Positions 1 through 8,202 of a DNA stretch of 64,000 bases are shown here, piece after piece. Each line of letters starts with the position of its first letter. Within the stretch, counting starts at the first letter, position 1. A model generated the notes under the pieces. It searched no databases and had not been told where the DNA came from. It was given only the letters and a program-made list of their open reading frames with translations. The translations under genes were made by a program, and so were the position numbers. This stretch comes from Colwellia polaris (GTDB taxonomy: Bacteria; Pseudomonadota; Gammaproteobacteria; Enterobacterales; Alteromonadaceae). The stretch is from NCBI RefSeq assembly GCF_002104515.1, contig NZ_NBOE01000001.1:248001-312000 (forward strand), read 5' to 3'.

Positions 1-211
1 GCTCTTCTTTCATCGCGCGAACAATGATAATAACGCTAGCTATTATTTTTTTGTCATGCTGTTGCAAAGCTTGTTGCTGAGCTATTTCTTTTTGCTTTTG
101 TGCCAGTGTTTGCTGTTTTAACTGTCGCAATAGTTTTACGGCTATGGCGGCTAATACTGCAATAATAACAAAAGCCAATAATGCAAGGTAAACCCATGGA
201 TTTGATAGCAT
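1..211 (-). CDS. DUF2489-type membrane-anchored protein, 3' part cut by window edge
   Basis: The minus strand is open from an ATG at 211 to the window edge, so only the first 70 codons are present. The start MLSNPWVYLALLAF leads into a single N-terminal membrane segment (about residues 5-28), followed by a Gln/Lys-rich stretch that should form a coiled coil. This architecture and the position directly after yihI match the DUF2489 proteins of Alteromonadales and Vibrionales, whose function is not established. It starts 10 nt after the yihI stop, so the two are probably cotranscribed. In related genomes hemN often follows, but that region is outside the window. Confidence 0.6.
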   Translation of the reverse strand, partial: MLSNPWVYLALLAFVIIAVLAAIAVKLLRQLKQQTLAQKQKEIAQQQALQQHDKKIIASVIIIVRAMKEE

Positions 212-220
212 TGATGTTAC

Positions 221-793
221 CTATTCAAATTTGGTTAAATCACTATTATTAAATTTGTCCCATAGATCATCTTCTGAGTCTGATTTTTTAGGCTGTGCTA
301 CAACATCATCTTCATCATCTAGGCCTAACGCATCACTGATTTTTTCGTGTTGTTCCATTAGGGTATTATAGTAGTCAATTTCTTCTGATGATAAAGCTAT
401 GTCATCATCTTGTTTTTCAAGAATCTCAAGCAATCTTGGATCTTGCTCAATGCGACTTAATTGATCTGCTAATGACTCGCCTGTTTCAACTGCGCGGATG
501 CCTGCGATAGGGGAGTTATCTTGCACTTTCTTCGCTGGTTTGGTTTTTATTGGCGCACTAATCGGCTTACCTAAATCGATAGGCGTTTTATTGCCAATAC
601 GAGGATCTTTATGCTTAGCAGAAGTTTGGCTTTGAGTAACTTTTTTCGTGGCTTCTTTTTGACGGTTACCCGCTTCGTTACCATTAGATTTTTTTGCTCT
701 ACGCGGTTTTGGTTCGACTAATTTTTTTTTGTCATCTTTTAGGATGCCAATAGAACCTGTGCCCGGTTTGCGTGATTTTTTCGTACGAGACAT
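221..793 (-). CDS. yihI: Der GTPase-activating protein YihI
   Basis: The 190-aa product starts MSRTKKSRKPGTGSIGI, with a strongly basic N-terminal half (KPRRAKK, repeated Lys/Arg) and an acidic C-terminal half rich in Asp/Glu (DDEDDVVAQ near residue 160). This is the layout of YihI, a cytoplasmic protein that stimulates the GTPase activity of the ribosome-assembly factor Der (EngA) through its acidic region. The basic N-terminal part is disordered in the family and varies in length. Upstream lies a CsrB/CsrC-like RNA gene, matching the E. coli order in which csrC lies next to yihI. Identification rests on charge layout, N-terminal motif and synteny. Confidence 0.85.
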   Translation of the reverse strand: MSRTKKSRKPGTGSIGILKDDKKKLVEPKPRRAKKSNGNEAGNRQKEATKKVTQSQTSAKHKDPRIGNKTPIDLGKPISAPIKTKPAKKVQDNSPIAGIRAVETGESLADQLSRIEQDPRLLEILEKQDDDIALSSEEIDYYNTLMEQHEKISDALGLDDEDDVVAQPKKSDSEDDLWDKFNNSDLTKFE

Positions 794-864
794 AGTAATA
801 ACTTAAAATAATGAACAATTAGGTTTATTTTACGACATTCCGCACTAAACAGCGATAGAAAGAA

Positions 865-893
865 AAAAAGCGACGTAAATAACGTCGCTTTTT
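865..893 (-). terminator. Rho-independent terminator of the CsrB/C-like RNA
   Basis: A perfect 12-bp stem (865-876 with 882-893) has a 5-nt loop and GC-rich core GCGACGT/ACGTCGC. On the minus strand it is followed by a run of T residues. It separates the RNA gene from yihI, whose start is 72 nt further on. Confidence 0.8.
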
Positions 894-1206
894 GAGAAAA
901 TGCGGCAATTGCCAACATATAAATCCCGATTCTTAAGTGGCTGTCCTAGCCTTTTGTTACAGTCCCTGTGAGTTTAATAATTTCTAATATTATTTTTTAT
1001 TATTATCGTAGCACTTTATTTTATTTTTATCGGTCATCCTGACACTTTCTTGGGCTATCCTTTATGTCTAATATAGACAAAATATTCAATGCTTTCCCTA
1101 AGCAGTAGTAAACCATCCCTATTGTAAATATTGTTCTGCGTTAAATAACGCTTACTTGCTGTCCGTGCTGTGACTATCCATTTTGTTAGTTGCTATCTAC
1201 GTAGCT
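865..1206 (-). ncRNA. csrB/csrC-like: CsrB/CsrC-like regulatory RNA that would titrate CsrA
   Basis: On the minus strand nine GGA motifs lie within 256 nt (minus-strand GGA at + positions 924, 944, 963, 1037, 1058, 1095, 1116, 1162 and 1177). Several sit in loops of small perfect hairpins: GTCA-GGA-TGAC (1033-1043), GGCT-aggac-AGCC (939-951), ACAG-GGA-CTGT (959-969), GCTT-aggga-AAGC (1091-1103). The region ends in a 12-bp terminator hairpin with a T run at 865-893. There is no credible protein frame. GGA in hairpin loops is the CsrA-binding signature, and CsrB/CsrC RNAs of this size (about 250-370 nt) sequester CsrA under BarA/UvrY control. In E. coli csrC lies beside yihI, as here. The 5' end is inferred from a promoter match and may be off by tens of bases. 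Confidence 0.78.
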
Positions 1207-1212
1207 GCCCAT

Positions 1213-1240
1213 ACTTTACGTGAGTTTCGACAAGCATCAA
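1213..1240 (-). promoter_or_regulatory. Candidate promoter of the CsrB/C-like RNA
   Basis: On the minus strand TTGATG (1240-1235) is followed after 16 bp by TAAAGT (1218-1213), which would start transcription near 1206, just before the GGA-rich region. A TGTAAG half-site (1370-1365) lies about 160 bp upstream. GacA/UvrY sites are usually TGTAAG-N6-CTTACA, and the second half is not present here, so activation by UvrY is only suggested. Confidence 0.4.
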
Positions 1241-1401
1241 GTGCTTTTTTTCGTTTTTTTACTAACTCAAAAGCTAAAACTCAGCAAGTCTTTGTTTTTA
1301 AGTGTAATAAAATTGTTAAAATATGTAATTTATTTTTTATTAATTTCTATTTTATGGTCAATGTCTTACAAAAAAGCTTACTTTGAAGGGTAATTTGTTT
1401 G

Positions 1402-1439
1402 CAAGCCTTACTTACGAAGCTCTTCGTTATTAAGGCTTG
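1402..1439. repeat. Nested inverted repeat downstream of the VOC gene
   Basis: CAAGCCTTA (1402-1410) pairs with TAAGGCTTG (1431-1439), and inside them ACGAA (1414-1418) pairs with TTCGT (1423-1427) around GCTC. The two-level hairpin lies just after the stop of the VOC gene on the minus strand and may end its transcript, but no T run follows on either side. Confidence 0.45.
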
Positions 1440-1460
1440 TAGCAATGTTCTGGTTAAAAT

Positions 1461-1994
1461 TTAGTCGTTTAACTCATGTAACCAAGCGGCATGTGTTGGT
1501 GCTTTTTTAGTTTTTGACCATTCTTCTACCATCAGTGGAGCGACCCGTTTAAGTTCAGCATATTGCTCTTTTGTACCAATATTGGCTGCTAACTCTAAAC
1601 GATGTCCATTTGGGTCGAAGAAGTAAATTGATTTAAATACACCATGATTTACCGGGCCTAATATATCTATTCCCTGTGACTCTAAATCGTTTTTTGCTGA
1701 GATTAAAGCGTCTAAATCTTCAACTTCTAGAGCGATATGTTGTACCCATGTAGGTGTGTTTTCATCGCGACCCATGTCAGGAGAATTTGGAATTTCAAAA
1801 AATGCGAGTATATTGCCCATGCCTGCATCTAAAAATATATGCATGTAAGGATCAGGCGCCTTGGTTGACGGCACTTCATTTTCTGCAATCGCAACCGTCA
1901 GTTCCATGTTTAAATGTTTTTGGTACCAGTCGACAGTTTCTTTGGCATCTTTACAGCGATAAGCCACGTGGTGAAAGCGTTTTAAATTAATCAT
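1461..1994 (-). CDS. VOC (glyoxalase/dioxygenase fold) family protein
   Basis: The 177-aa product begins MINLKRFHHVAYRCKDA, the usual opening of a vicinal-oxygen-chelate protein with the first metal-ligand His in FHHVAY. A second motif, WVQHIALEVEDLD, lies mid-protein, and FDPNGHRLELAAN carries the Glu-type metal ligand near residue 140. The metal-dependent reaction cannot be deduced; relatives include ring-cleavage dioxygenases. In-frame starts exist further upstream (2051 and 2078), but none has a good ribosome site and the family fold starts at 1994, so I prefer that. It follows the M61 peptidase gene in the undisrupted arrangement. Confidence 0.75.
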   Translation of the reverse strand: MINLKRFHHVAYRCKDAKETVDWYQKHLNMELTVAIAENEVPSTKAPDPYMHIFLDAGMGNILAFFEIPNSPDMGRDENTPTWVQHIALEVEDLDALISAKNDLESQGIDILGPVNHGVFKSIYFFDPNGHRLELAANIGTKEQYAELKRVAPLMVEEWSKTKKAPTHAAWLHELND

Positions 1995-2145
1995 AGGGTT
2001 AGCACTTAAATTATAAGTTGAGCGAATATCGGATAAGTTAATTTTTACCATAACTCGATAATTCGCCCTAATTTTCATTCCAGTTTAGCAGCAAGAAGTT
2101 GTCAGTTTTTGCGTACGCTTAAGTTTACAATAACTTATTAAGAGC

Positions 2146-3108
2146 TTAGCCTTGAGGAATAATAGCTTGCCATAGCTTAGCTAAACTCTCGTCGACAACG
2201 TTAAAAGCTATGCCTGCTAAAGGTGAGTCGATAATGGTTATTGTCGATTTTAAAAGTTGATCGTCTCTAAAAAAGTGGCAGTTTAGTTCACTATTTTCAG
2301 CTTGATGATCAAATATGGCTTGTATTGATTGTTCGGTAACTTTGACATGATCAACGGCAATAAGTACATCGTTAACCGCAATGCCAGCTTTAGCCGCAGG
2401 TGACTCTTCTAATACTTGGGTAATGGTTAAACCAAAAGGCTGTGCCTTATATTGTGCGCCTAAATAAGCATGAAAGTTTGTAGCAGAAGTTGTTTCTACA
2501 CTGTTTAGTTTTTTAAACTTATGCTTTTGTAGTTCAACGCCAACTTTAGCTAACTCGGCTGTTAGATCAATACGTTCAGTGCTATATAAGTGGTGTTTAA
2601 ATGCTGCTGTAATATCTTCGCCACAAAGTAGGTTGGCTATATTAATAAAGTCTTCTTCGCTAGTACCAACATTCGTCCGCCCAAAATGTATCCATAATTC
2701 TCGCATTAAGGTATCTAAGCTGTATTGGTTATTAGATTTTTCACGAATTGTTAAATCTAACCACAAAGCGATGAACGCTCCTTTAACGTAATAACTTACT
2801 ATGTTGTTTACGGCGTCTGGGCCTTGTTGATAAAACTTGGTCCAGGCATCAAAACTAGAGGCCGTGATGCTTTGTTTTAACTCACCTACTCCGCGACTAA
2901 TGCGTGTAGCTCCTTTTGCCAAAATAGTTAAGTATTCTTCAAAAGTAATGATGCCGGTGCGATAAAGTGCAAAGTCATCGTAATAAGAGGTTATGCCTTC
3001 AAAAGCCCATAACTGTTTGGTATAGCTTTCTTGTTGTAAATTGTAAGGAATAAATTCTTTTGGTTTTATACGACAAACATTCCAAGCATGGAAGTATTTG
3101 CCATACAT
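2146..3108 (-). pseudogene. C-terminal half of host M61 glycyl aminopeptidase, cut off by element insertion
   Basis: From residue 8 on, the sequence is an M61 peptidase after the HExxH motif: AWNVCRIKPKEF, then LWAFEGITSYYDDF with the third zinc ligand Glu, and a C-terminal PDZ domain (about residues 215-300). The zinc His pair and the N-terminal domain are at 22814-23710, on the far side of the element. Joining the two through one ATGGAA core gives 597 in-frame codons including the stop. The first codons (MYGKYFH) come from the element, so the element supplies an ATG at 3108 in frame with the remnant. No clear ribosome site precedes it. Without HExxH the fragment cannot be a peptidase; a stable PDZ-containing product is possible but unsupported. 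Confidence 0.93.
3088..3093. other. Left attachment core (ATGGAA), host-element junction
   Basis: Left of the core is host peptidase sequence (...CATTCCAAGC); right of it is element (GTATTTGCC...). The core reads TTCCAT on the minus strand, the Phe-His codons of HEYFH. Serine recombinases exchange strands within a 2-bp centre, so the true crossover dinucleotide lies somewhere in these six bases. Confidence 0.88.
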
Positions 3109-3211
3109 TTAACCAAAATAAAGAAATTATAATAATTATTATATTTTAATTAGTTAAATAAATCGTTAATATCAATTATTAGTGGATATAGGCTTTAATA
3201 CAGTGACGTAT

Positions 3212-3856
3212 ATGACAATAAAAAATCAAACTCTCCAAATAGCAACAACTTTCATTTTATTATTTATTACTTTTCAATCATTTGCATTTGAGCAAAAATT
3301 ACCAAATAAAGTTATCCAAGAAAATCCAATTACAAATATTGAAAAAAATAATAATTTCGATTCTGTATTCCTTAATAATTATATTCATGAAAATAAGGTG
3401 ACAACAGAGCAATTAGCAATTCAGAGTACTGAAATAAAGCATCTACAGAATAATTTTAATAAGCAAGTAACTAAAAACGAAGGCCTAGAAAATCAAATAT
3501 TGTCGCTTAAAAAACAGCTATATCAAGTAAAGTCAAATGTAGATGCAAGTGATAATAGTAGCAGTATTGCTAGTGTATTATTAACGGCCGTAGCCGTTAT
3601 AGTTACCACTCTTGGGGTTATAATCGCGGTTATAACTTTTATCGGTTACAAGGATATAGTTCAAAGAGCGGAAGATAAGGCTAGAGAAATTACAGCTTCT
3701 TTAATTAACAAAACAGCAAATGATGAGATGACTAGACTCATTGACAGTGGCGCATTTGAATCTCATATAACTCAGGCTGTTGATAGAGTTGTATATAAAG
3801 ATTTATATGCAGATGAAGAACTTACAAATGACGATGACACTAGTGTAAATAAATAA
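3212..3856 (+). CDS. Secreted or periplasmic coiled-coil protein with one membrane segment
   Basis: The 214-aa product starts MTIKNQTLQIATTFILLF, a signal peptide with likely cleavage after SFA. A helical Gln/Lys/Glu-rich coiled coil spans about residues 50-108, followed by one strongly hydrophobic segment (about 119-145) and a charged C-terminal tail. I do not recognise a named family. A GTG start at 3182 would add ten residues; neither start has a clear ribosome site, and 3212 is chosen because it gives a normal signal peptide. It is the first rightward gene of the element and lies 11 nt before the ImmA gene, so it is probably in one transcript with it and the beta-family gene. A role as membrane partner of that module is inference. 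Confidence 0.7.
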   Translation: MTIKNQTLQIATTFILLFITFQSFAFEQKLPNKVIQENPITNIEKNNNFDSVFLNNYIHENKVTTEQLAIQSTEIKHLQNNFNKQVTKNEGLENQILSLKKQLYQVKSNVDASDNSSSIASVLLTAVAVIVTTLGVIIAVITFIGYKDIVQRAEDKAREITASLINKTANDEMTRLIDSGAFESHITQAVDRVVYKDLYADEELTNDDDTSVNK

Positions 3857-3867
3857 GGCAAATTTTT

Positions 3868-4362
3868 ATGAGAACATCTCAAGAGTGGAATCAATTAAGT
3901 GATCAAAATAAAGAATTGATAATTAGCTTTCAACAAAATTTTCCAATCCCTGTTGGTGCTATTGCTAAAAAATTAGGAATAATAGTTAAAAAGTCCACTT
4001 TACCTGCGGGTATTTCTGGTGAAATTAAAGAAGAAGACAATGTTTGTATTATTCGAGTGAATAGACATGATGTTAAAGCTAGACAACGATTTACTCTTGC
4101 TCATGAAATAGCGCATTTTTTACTTCATAAGCACTTACTAAGAGATGGCATCACTGATGATATTTTATATAGATCAAACCAATCTGATGCAATAGAAGCA
4201 CAAGCAAATCGACTAGCTGCTGATTTAATTATGCCACCAAGTTTAGTCAATCAAGCTATGAATATTTATCAAGATAAAAAAGATGAACAAAAATATGAAC
4301 TGATAGCTCAAGAAGCTGAAGTATCAACGGTTGCTTTGAAGATTCGATTGGGTAAAAAATAG
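3868..4362 (+). CDS. ImmA/IrrE family metallopeptidase
   Basis: The 164-aa protein has the zinc motif HEIAH at residues 79-83 in the context RFTLAHEIAHFLLH, and the downstream ligand region EAQANRLAADLIMP (Glu near 110), typical of the ImmA/IrrE (COG2856) family. Characterised members cleave repressors, as ImmA of ICEBs1 does with ImmR, or regulators of the DdrO type. The usual N-terminal HTH is absent, so this is the peptidase-only form. Its stop codon TAG (4360-4362) overlaps the Shine-Dalgarno AGGAG of the next gene, indicating tight coupling to the beta-family gene. The substrate is unknown; no ImmR-like repressor is evident in the element. Confidence 0.88.
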   Translation: MRTSQEWNQLSDQNKELIISFQQNFPIPVGAIAKKLGIIVKKSTLPAGISGEIKEEDNVCIIRVNRHDVKARQRFTLAHEIAHFLLHKHLLRDGITDDILYRSNQSDAIEAQANRLAADLIMPPSLVNQAMNIYQDKKDEQKYELIAQEAEVSTVALKIRLGKK

Positions 4363-4371
4363 GAGAATAAC

Positions 4372-5499
4372 TTGTTTCTTGAAATTGAAAATAAAAATTT
4401 TAAATATATTCCTATTTTAGCTATTAAACCTGCTGAAATGTCAGCTTTAGAGGAGCTACCAGAAAAAGATAAAGACATATTATTACCTTTGTTCTCTTTA
4501 AAAGGCTGGGCAGGCTCTAAAAAATTAAAAAACACACCAGAACGTATATCTAAAGCTTTTGGAACGAAAAACTGGATAGCTGATATAGATCAATCTTTTA
4601 TCAAAGATAAAACTAAATCAGCGGATGGAGAATACCCTAGAGAGGTTTACCATCAAATTGAGGAGTTGCTTGATCCGAATGATGGTTACTCCAATTGGTT
4701 TGAATATTTAAAAGAGTTACCAAATGCTATTCCTTGCTTGCAGCTCGGAGATGAAAAGGTTATTAGTGAACAAATTCAGAAATTGACTTCTTTAGATAGA
4801 GGATTAGTTACTAAATTTGACTTTAATTTCATTCAATCAGAAGTTTATATAGAAATTTTAAAATCTATAGCTTCTGAAAACTATGAAGATAACTTAGTTA
4901 TTTTTGATTTTGAAGAAGTGACTGTTGATACGGTAAATTCAGCACCGTTAATTGCTTCTGTAATTCAAGAAGCTCACCTTATACTCCCTGACGCATTGTT
5001 TGCGGTTTCTGGCACATCATTTCCTAATGGGTTTGCAAATCAACATTTAGGTGAAAACCCTATAAGAGAAAGACAGCTCTTTCAAAAAGTAATTAATTTA
5101 TGCGAAGGTATTAGGTTCGTATACTCCGATAAAGGTAGTGCAAAAGCAGAACAACAAAATGGTGGAGGTGGTATCCCCCCTTATCCAAGAATAGACTACC
5201 CATTAAAAAATGATTGGAGATTTGTAAGACATGAATTTGATGATCCATATGATATTCAAGATGGCGAAAAAATCGAATTATATAAAAAGGCTTCTATTGA
5301 GTTAATGGGGATGGATTATTGGATTAAAAATTTACACCTTTGGGGAACTCAACTTATTGAATTGACAGCCAAAGGCGATAAAATGGGGATTAGTAATCCT
5401 ATGAAGGCTACAGCCGTAAGAATTAATATACATCTCCATCAACAACTTCATTATGATGTTATTGAAGTTGTAGATACAGATGAAGATTGGGAAGATTAA
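4372..5499 (+). CDS. Beta-family protein (phage T4-type 'beta protein' domain)
   Basis: The 375-aa product reads KYIPILAIKPAEMSALEELP at its start, the opening pattern of beta-family proteins (Y-x-PIL-K-x-E-x-xAL-xxL), and ends with a pattern like their C terminus (W...GTQLIELTAKGDKMG.SNP, then a His-rich INIHLHQQLHYD). The start is TTG at 4372, chosen because AGGAG lies 6 nt upstream and overlaps the ImmA stop. Biochemical function of the family is not established; members are common in mobile elements and near defence genes, often next to sce7726-type proteins, as here. It is convergent with that gene, and the two stop codons share the palindrome TTAA. Confidence 0.68.
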   Translation: MFLEIENKNFKYIPILAIKPAEMSALEELPEKDKDILLPLFSLKGWAGSKKLKNTPERISKAFGTKNWIADIDQSFIKDKTKSADGEYPREVYHQIEELLDPNDGYSNWFEYLKELPNAIPCLQLGDEKVISEQIQKLTSLDRGLVTKFDFNFIQSEVYIEILKSIASENYEDNLVIFDFEEVTVDTVNSAPLIASVIQEAHLILPDALFAVSGTSFPNGFANQHLGENPIRERQLFQKVINLCEGIRFVYSDKGSAKAEQQNGGGGIPPYPRIDYPLKNDWRFVRHEFDDPYDIQDGEKIELYKKASIELMGMDYWIKNLHLWGTQLIELTAKGDKMGISNPMKATAVRINIHLHQQLHYDVIEVVDTDEDWED

Positions 5500-6254
5500 A
5501 CTGTAATAAGTGTTTGATTTAATTTATACAGTTTCTTAACTTTTGGGTCTTTTTTTAGTTTGTTTTCCCATTCATTCCACAATTTTTGTTGATTGATTTT
5601 ATTTGTTTTTTCGTTTTTTCTTTCTTCAATATAGTGGCTGAGATGTATGATATCTTGAGGTGATACATTCCTATTTTTCACTTCATCCCAAAATTTTAGG
5701 TTAGTCGAAAGATACCTAGAAGAAATACTAGTTAGTACAGCTTCCCTTAAATTATGAATTGAACTTTGTAGTAGTTTTTCCTCAAGGTGTTTTCGATTTT
5801 TTGCTGAAATATCAATATTTAGCTTTTTACTTAATTTTAATAACTCATTAGATTTTAATAAATTAATTAATTTTTCTTTATTCTGATTTTTTTCAACTTT
5901 ACCGCGTTGTTTTATTAAGAATTCATTATTCTTTACTTCCCAAACACTTACATTGCTAGGAACTAACTGAAGTGTCGCACCTACATGTTTTGATGCGACA
6001 ATGATTACAACTTTATCGAAATACTCTAAATATTTTTCAACTTGCCCTTCTAATCGATATAAAGAGTCAGCTTCACTTTTTATTTCATACCCAATAATTT
6101 TTCTATTATCAATGGTTATTAAATCAGCTCTTCTAGATAGGTTATCAAGAGTAAATTCATTAATTATAGATACACTTTTATCTAAACCATCATGATTAAT
6201 TAAATGGTTTATTAATAGTGCTTTGATATCTATTTCTAATAGTTTTTTATTCAT
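5496..6254 (-). CDS. sce7726-like protein with PD-(D/E)xK nuclease-type residues
   Basis: The 252-aa protein has an N-terminal domain of about 95 residues with RRADLI (Asp44), GYEIKSEADS (Glu57-x-Lys59) and a following helix with Gln71 (GQVEKYLEYFD). The order D...ExK...Q on a beta-alpha core is that of PD-(D/E)xK nucleases and of the sce7726 family. The C-terminal half is helical and Lys-rich. The gene ends convergently with the beta-family gene with a 4-nt shared TTAA. A DNA-cleaving role in defence or element maintenance is inference; the fold call is from motifs only. It starts 24 nt after the stop of the cargo M61 gene on the other side, and is itself downstream of that gene on the same strand. 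Confidence 0.62.
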   Translation of the reverse strand: MNKKLLEIDIKALLINHLINHDGLDKSVSIINEFTLDNLSRRADLITIDNRKIIGYEIKSEADSLYRLEGQVEKYLEYFDKVVIIVASKHVGATLQLVPSNVSVWEVKNNEFLIKQRGKVEKNQNKEKLINLLKSNELLKLSKKLNIDISAKNRKHLEEKLLQSSIHNLREAVLTSISSRYLSTNLKFWDEVKNRNVSPQDIIHLSHYIEERKNEKTNKINQQKLWNEWENKLKKDPKVKKLYKLNQTLITV

Positions 6255-6278
6255 ATTTTATATTTTAATTTATTAAAA

Positions 6279-8075
6279 TTATTTAATACTATTCCAAAAT
6301 TTTACTTTTTCTTTATCGAATATATTTAATTGAGTTAACTCGTTAATTGGCAACGTAAGAAGTATGCAAGCATTATATAATTCACCATTACGAATATAAG
6401 TAATATTATATTCTTTATTTAATGCCAAGCTATTAATAACATCAGAAAAGTTTCCTTTACTCACTACAATATTATCAATAGCAATAATATTATCTTGAAC
6501 GCTAATTCCTGCTTTTTCGGCAGGTAAATCTTCTAACACCTGAGTTACTTCTATACCTAATTTAGCTTCTTTAAACATAAAACCGATAAATGGAGTATGG
6601 TTGTCTGTTGAAATTTCTAATAGTGAATTAGCTTTTGACGGTACTTTTTCAAGCTTTACGCCAAATTCAGCCAATAAATCAGTAAGTGGAACTGGTGATT
6701 TATCATTTAATAAATGATTAAATTCTTGCGTTAAATTTGTTTGAGTTAATTCATTAACGATATTAATAATGGTATCTAATTGAGTACCTTTATAATCAAC
6801 ACCTTTATTAATAAATTCAGCCCATAAAGTACGCATTACATCATCTAATGATTTAGTTGCATTGGTGGTCTTGCGAATGGTTAAATCGAGCCACAGAGCG
6901 ATTAACGAGCCTTTAGTGTAGTAACTAACAATGTTATTAGTTGCATCAGCCCCTTGTTGATAAAATTTTGTCCATGTGTAGAAACTGGATTCAATTAAAT
7001 TTTGTTTTAATTGACCTTTACCACGGTTTACACGGCTAATAGTTTTACTTTTCAGCTTTAAATAATCTTCAAATGAAACAATACCAGTTCTGAATAAACT
7101 AAAATCATCATAATATGAAGTAATACCTTCATATGCCCAAAGCTGTTGAGTGTAACTTTCATTATTTAATGAATATGGAACAAATTCTTCAGGTTTAATT
7201 CTGCAAACGTTCCAATTATGAAAATATTCATGCGAAATTAAGCTTAATAAAGTTTTATAACCATCGGATAATTCTTCAGGCTTATTTATATTCGGAAAAT
7301 CAAACGTTGAACATAATAATGCCGTAGAGTTTTTATGTTCTAAACCACCAAAACCATTAGGTAAAATATTAGTTAAAAACCAATATTCTTTAAATGGTGG
7401 TTTACCACCTGTATTTTTTTCAAATAAATCTATATGGTGCTGACAAAGCTTAGTTGTATCTCTAACCAACCTTTCCGTATCAGCATAATGTTTACCATTT
7501 AAAATTAAATAATGAGTTGTTCCTGCAACCTCAAACTCTAGGTGAGTAAAATCACCAATTTCTACAGGACAATCGATTAACTCGGCATAATTATCACTTT
7601 CATAAATACCAAAGCTATAAAGCGATGTTGTACTCGTTCTCTGTAAACCTGTTGCTACTTTCCATGACTCTGTGAAGCTTGGCTTTATTAAGTTTACTTG
7701 ATGCTTATTATTTTGAAATTCATTAACAGATATAAATAAGCTTGTACCATTAAAAAATGCTCTATTTTGATCTAAATAAGCGGTTCTAACTGAACTATCA
7801 AATGCATAAACTTGATACTCAATAATGCATTCATCACCATTAGTTTCAACCGACCAGTTTTGTTTATCAATCAGTATTATTTCTAAATTATCATTACCTT
7901 TTTTGGCAGCAAGATTAATAATGTTTTTAGAAAAATCGCGAACCATATAAGAACCAGGGATCCATGCAGGTAAAGATAAATTTAAAACTGATTGTGGATG
8001 TTTAGGTATTTCAACTCTTACATTAAATATATGTTTATTGGCATCATCAAAGTGAACAGAATATTTTAAAGTCAT
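6279..8075 (-). CDS. Element-borne full-length M61 glycyl aminopeptidase with PDZ domain (replacement copy)
   Basis: The 598-aa protein is complete: N-terminal beta domain (LPAWIPGSYMVRDFSKNI near 36-52), zinc motif HEYFHNW (residues 282-288), third ligand Glu in WAYEGITSYYDDF (about 316), and C-terminal PDZ domain (about 495-560). M61 enzymes release N-terminal glycine or alanine from peptides; with no signal peptide it should be cytoplasmic. It is clearly homologous along its full length to the split host gene (596 codons when rejoined), and conserved blocks are near identical. The DNA has diverged, including across the integration core (TTTCAT here, TTCCAT in the host). I infer that it restores the activity lost by insertion. 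It is on the same strand as the host gene and has its own upstream region (8076-8392). Confidence 0.93.
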   Translation of the reverse strand: MTLKYSVHFDDANKHIFNVRVEIPKHPQSVLNLSLPAWIPGSYMVRDFSKNIINLAAKKGNDNLEIILIDKQNWSVETNGDECIIEYQVYAFDSSVRTAYLDQNRAFFNGTSLFISVNEFQNNKHQVNLIKPSFTESWKVATGLQRTSTTSLYSFGIYESDNYAELIDCPVEIGDFTHLEFEVAGTTHYLILNGKHYADTERLVRDTTKLCQHHIDLFEKNTGGKPPFKEYWFLTNILPNGFGGLEHKNSTALLCSTFDFPNINKPEELSDGYKTLLSLISHEYFHNWNVCRIKPEEFVPYSLNNESYTQQLWAYEGITSYYDDFSLFRTGIVSFEDYLKLKSKTISRVNRGKGQLKQNLIESSFYTWTKFYQQGADATNNIVSYYTKGSLIALWLDLTIRKTTNATKSLDDVMRTLWAEFINKGVDYKGTQLDTIINIVNELTQTNLTQEFNHLLNDKSPVPLTDLLAEFGVKLEKVPSKANSLLEISTDNHTPFIGFMFKEAKLGIEVTQVLEDLPAEKAGISVQDNIIAIDNIVVSKGNFSDVINSLALNKEYNITYIRNGELYNACILLTLPINELTQLNIFDKEKVKFWNSIK

Positions 8076-8202
8076 TTTTATTTTCTTAGGCTTTTAATTT
8101 TATTTACTAATTTTATGACTTAATCATACATGATTTTAATAGATATAAATGCCAGTTAAATTTATCAGTTAATAAATAAACCATTAGCTAATCACTTTAA
8201 TA

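Noticed and set aside
920-970. Possible c-di-GMP (GEMM) riboswitch from its CACAGGG-like start
   Set aside because: The conserved GEMM core and the paired arms are absent, and no gene follows within range; the GGA hairpins fit a CsrA-binding RNA better.
1183-1386. A 67-codon plus-strand frame in the CsrB/C-like region
   Set aside because: Composition is not protein-like, there is no ribosome site, and it runs antisense to the promoter and 5' end of the likely RNA gene.
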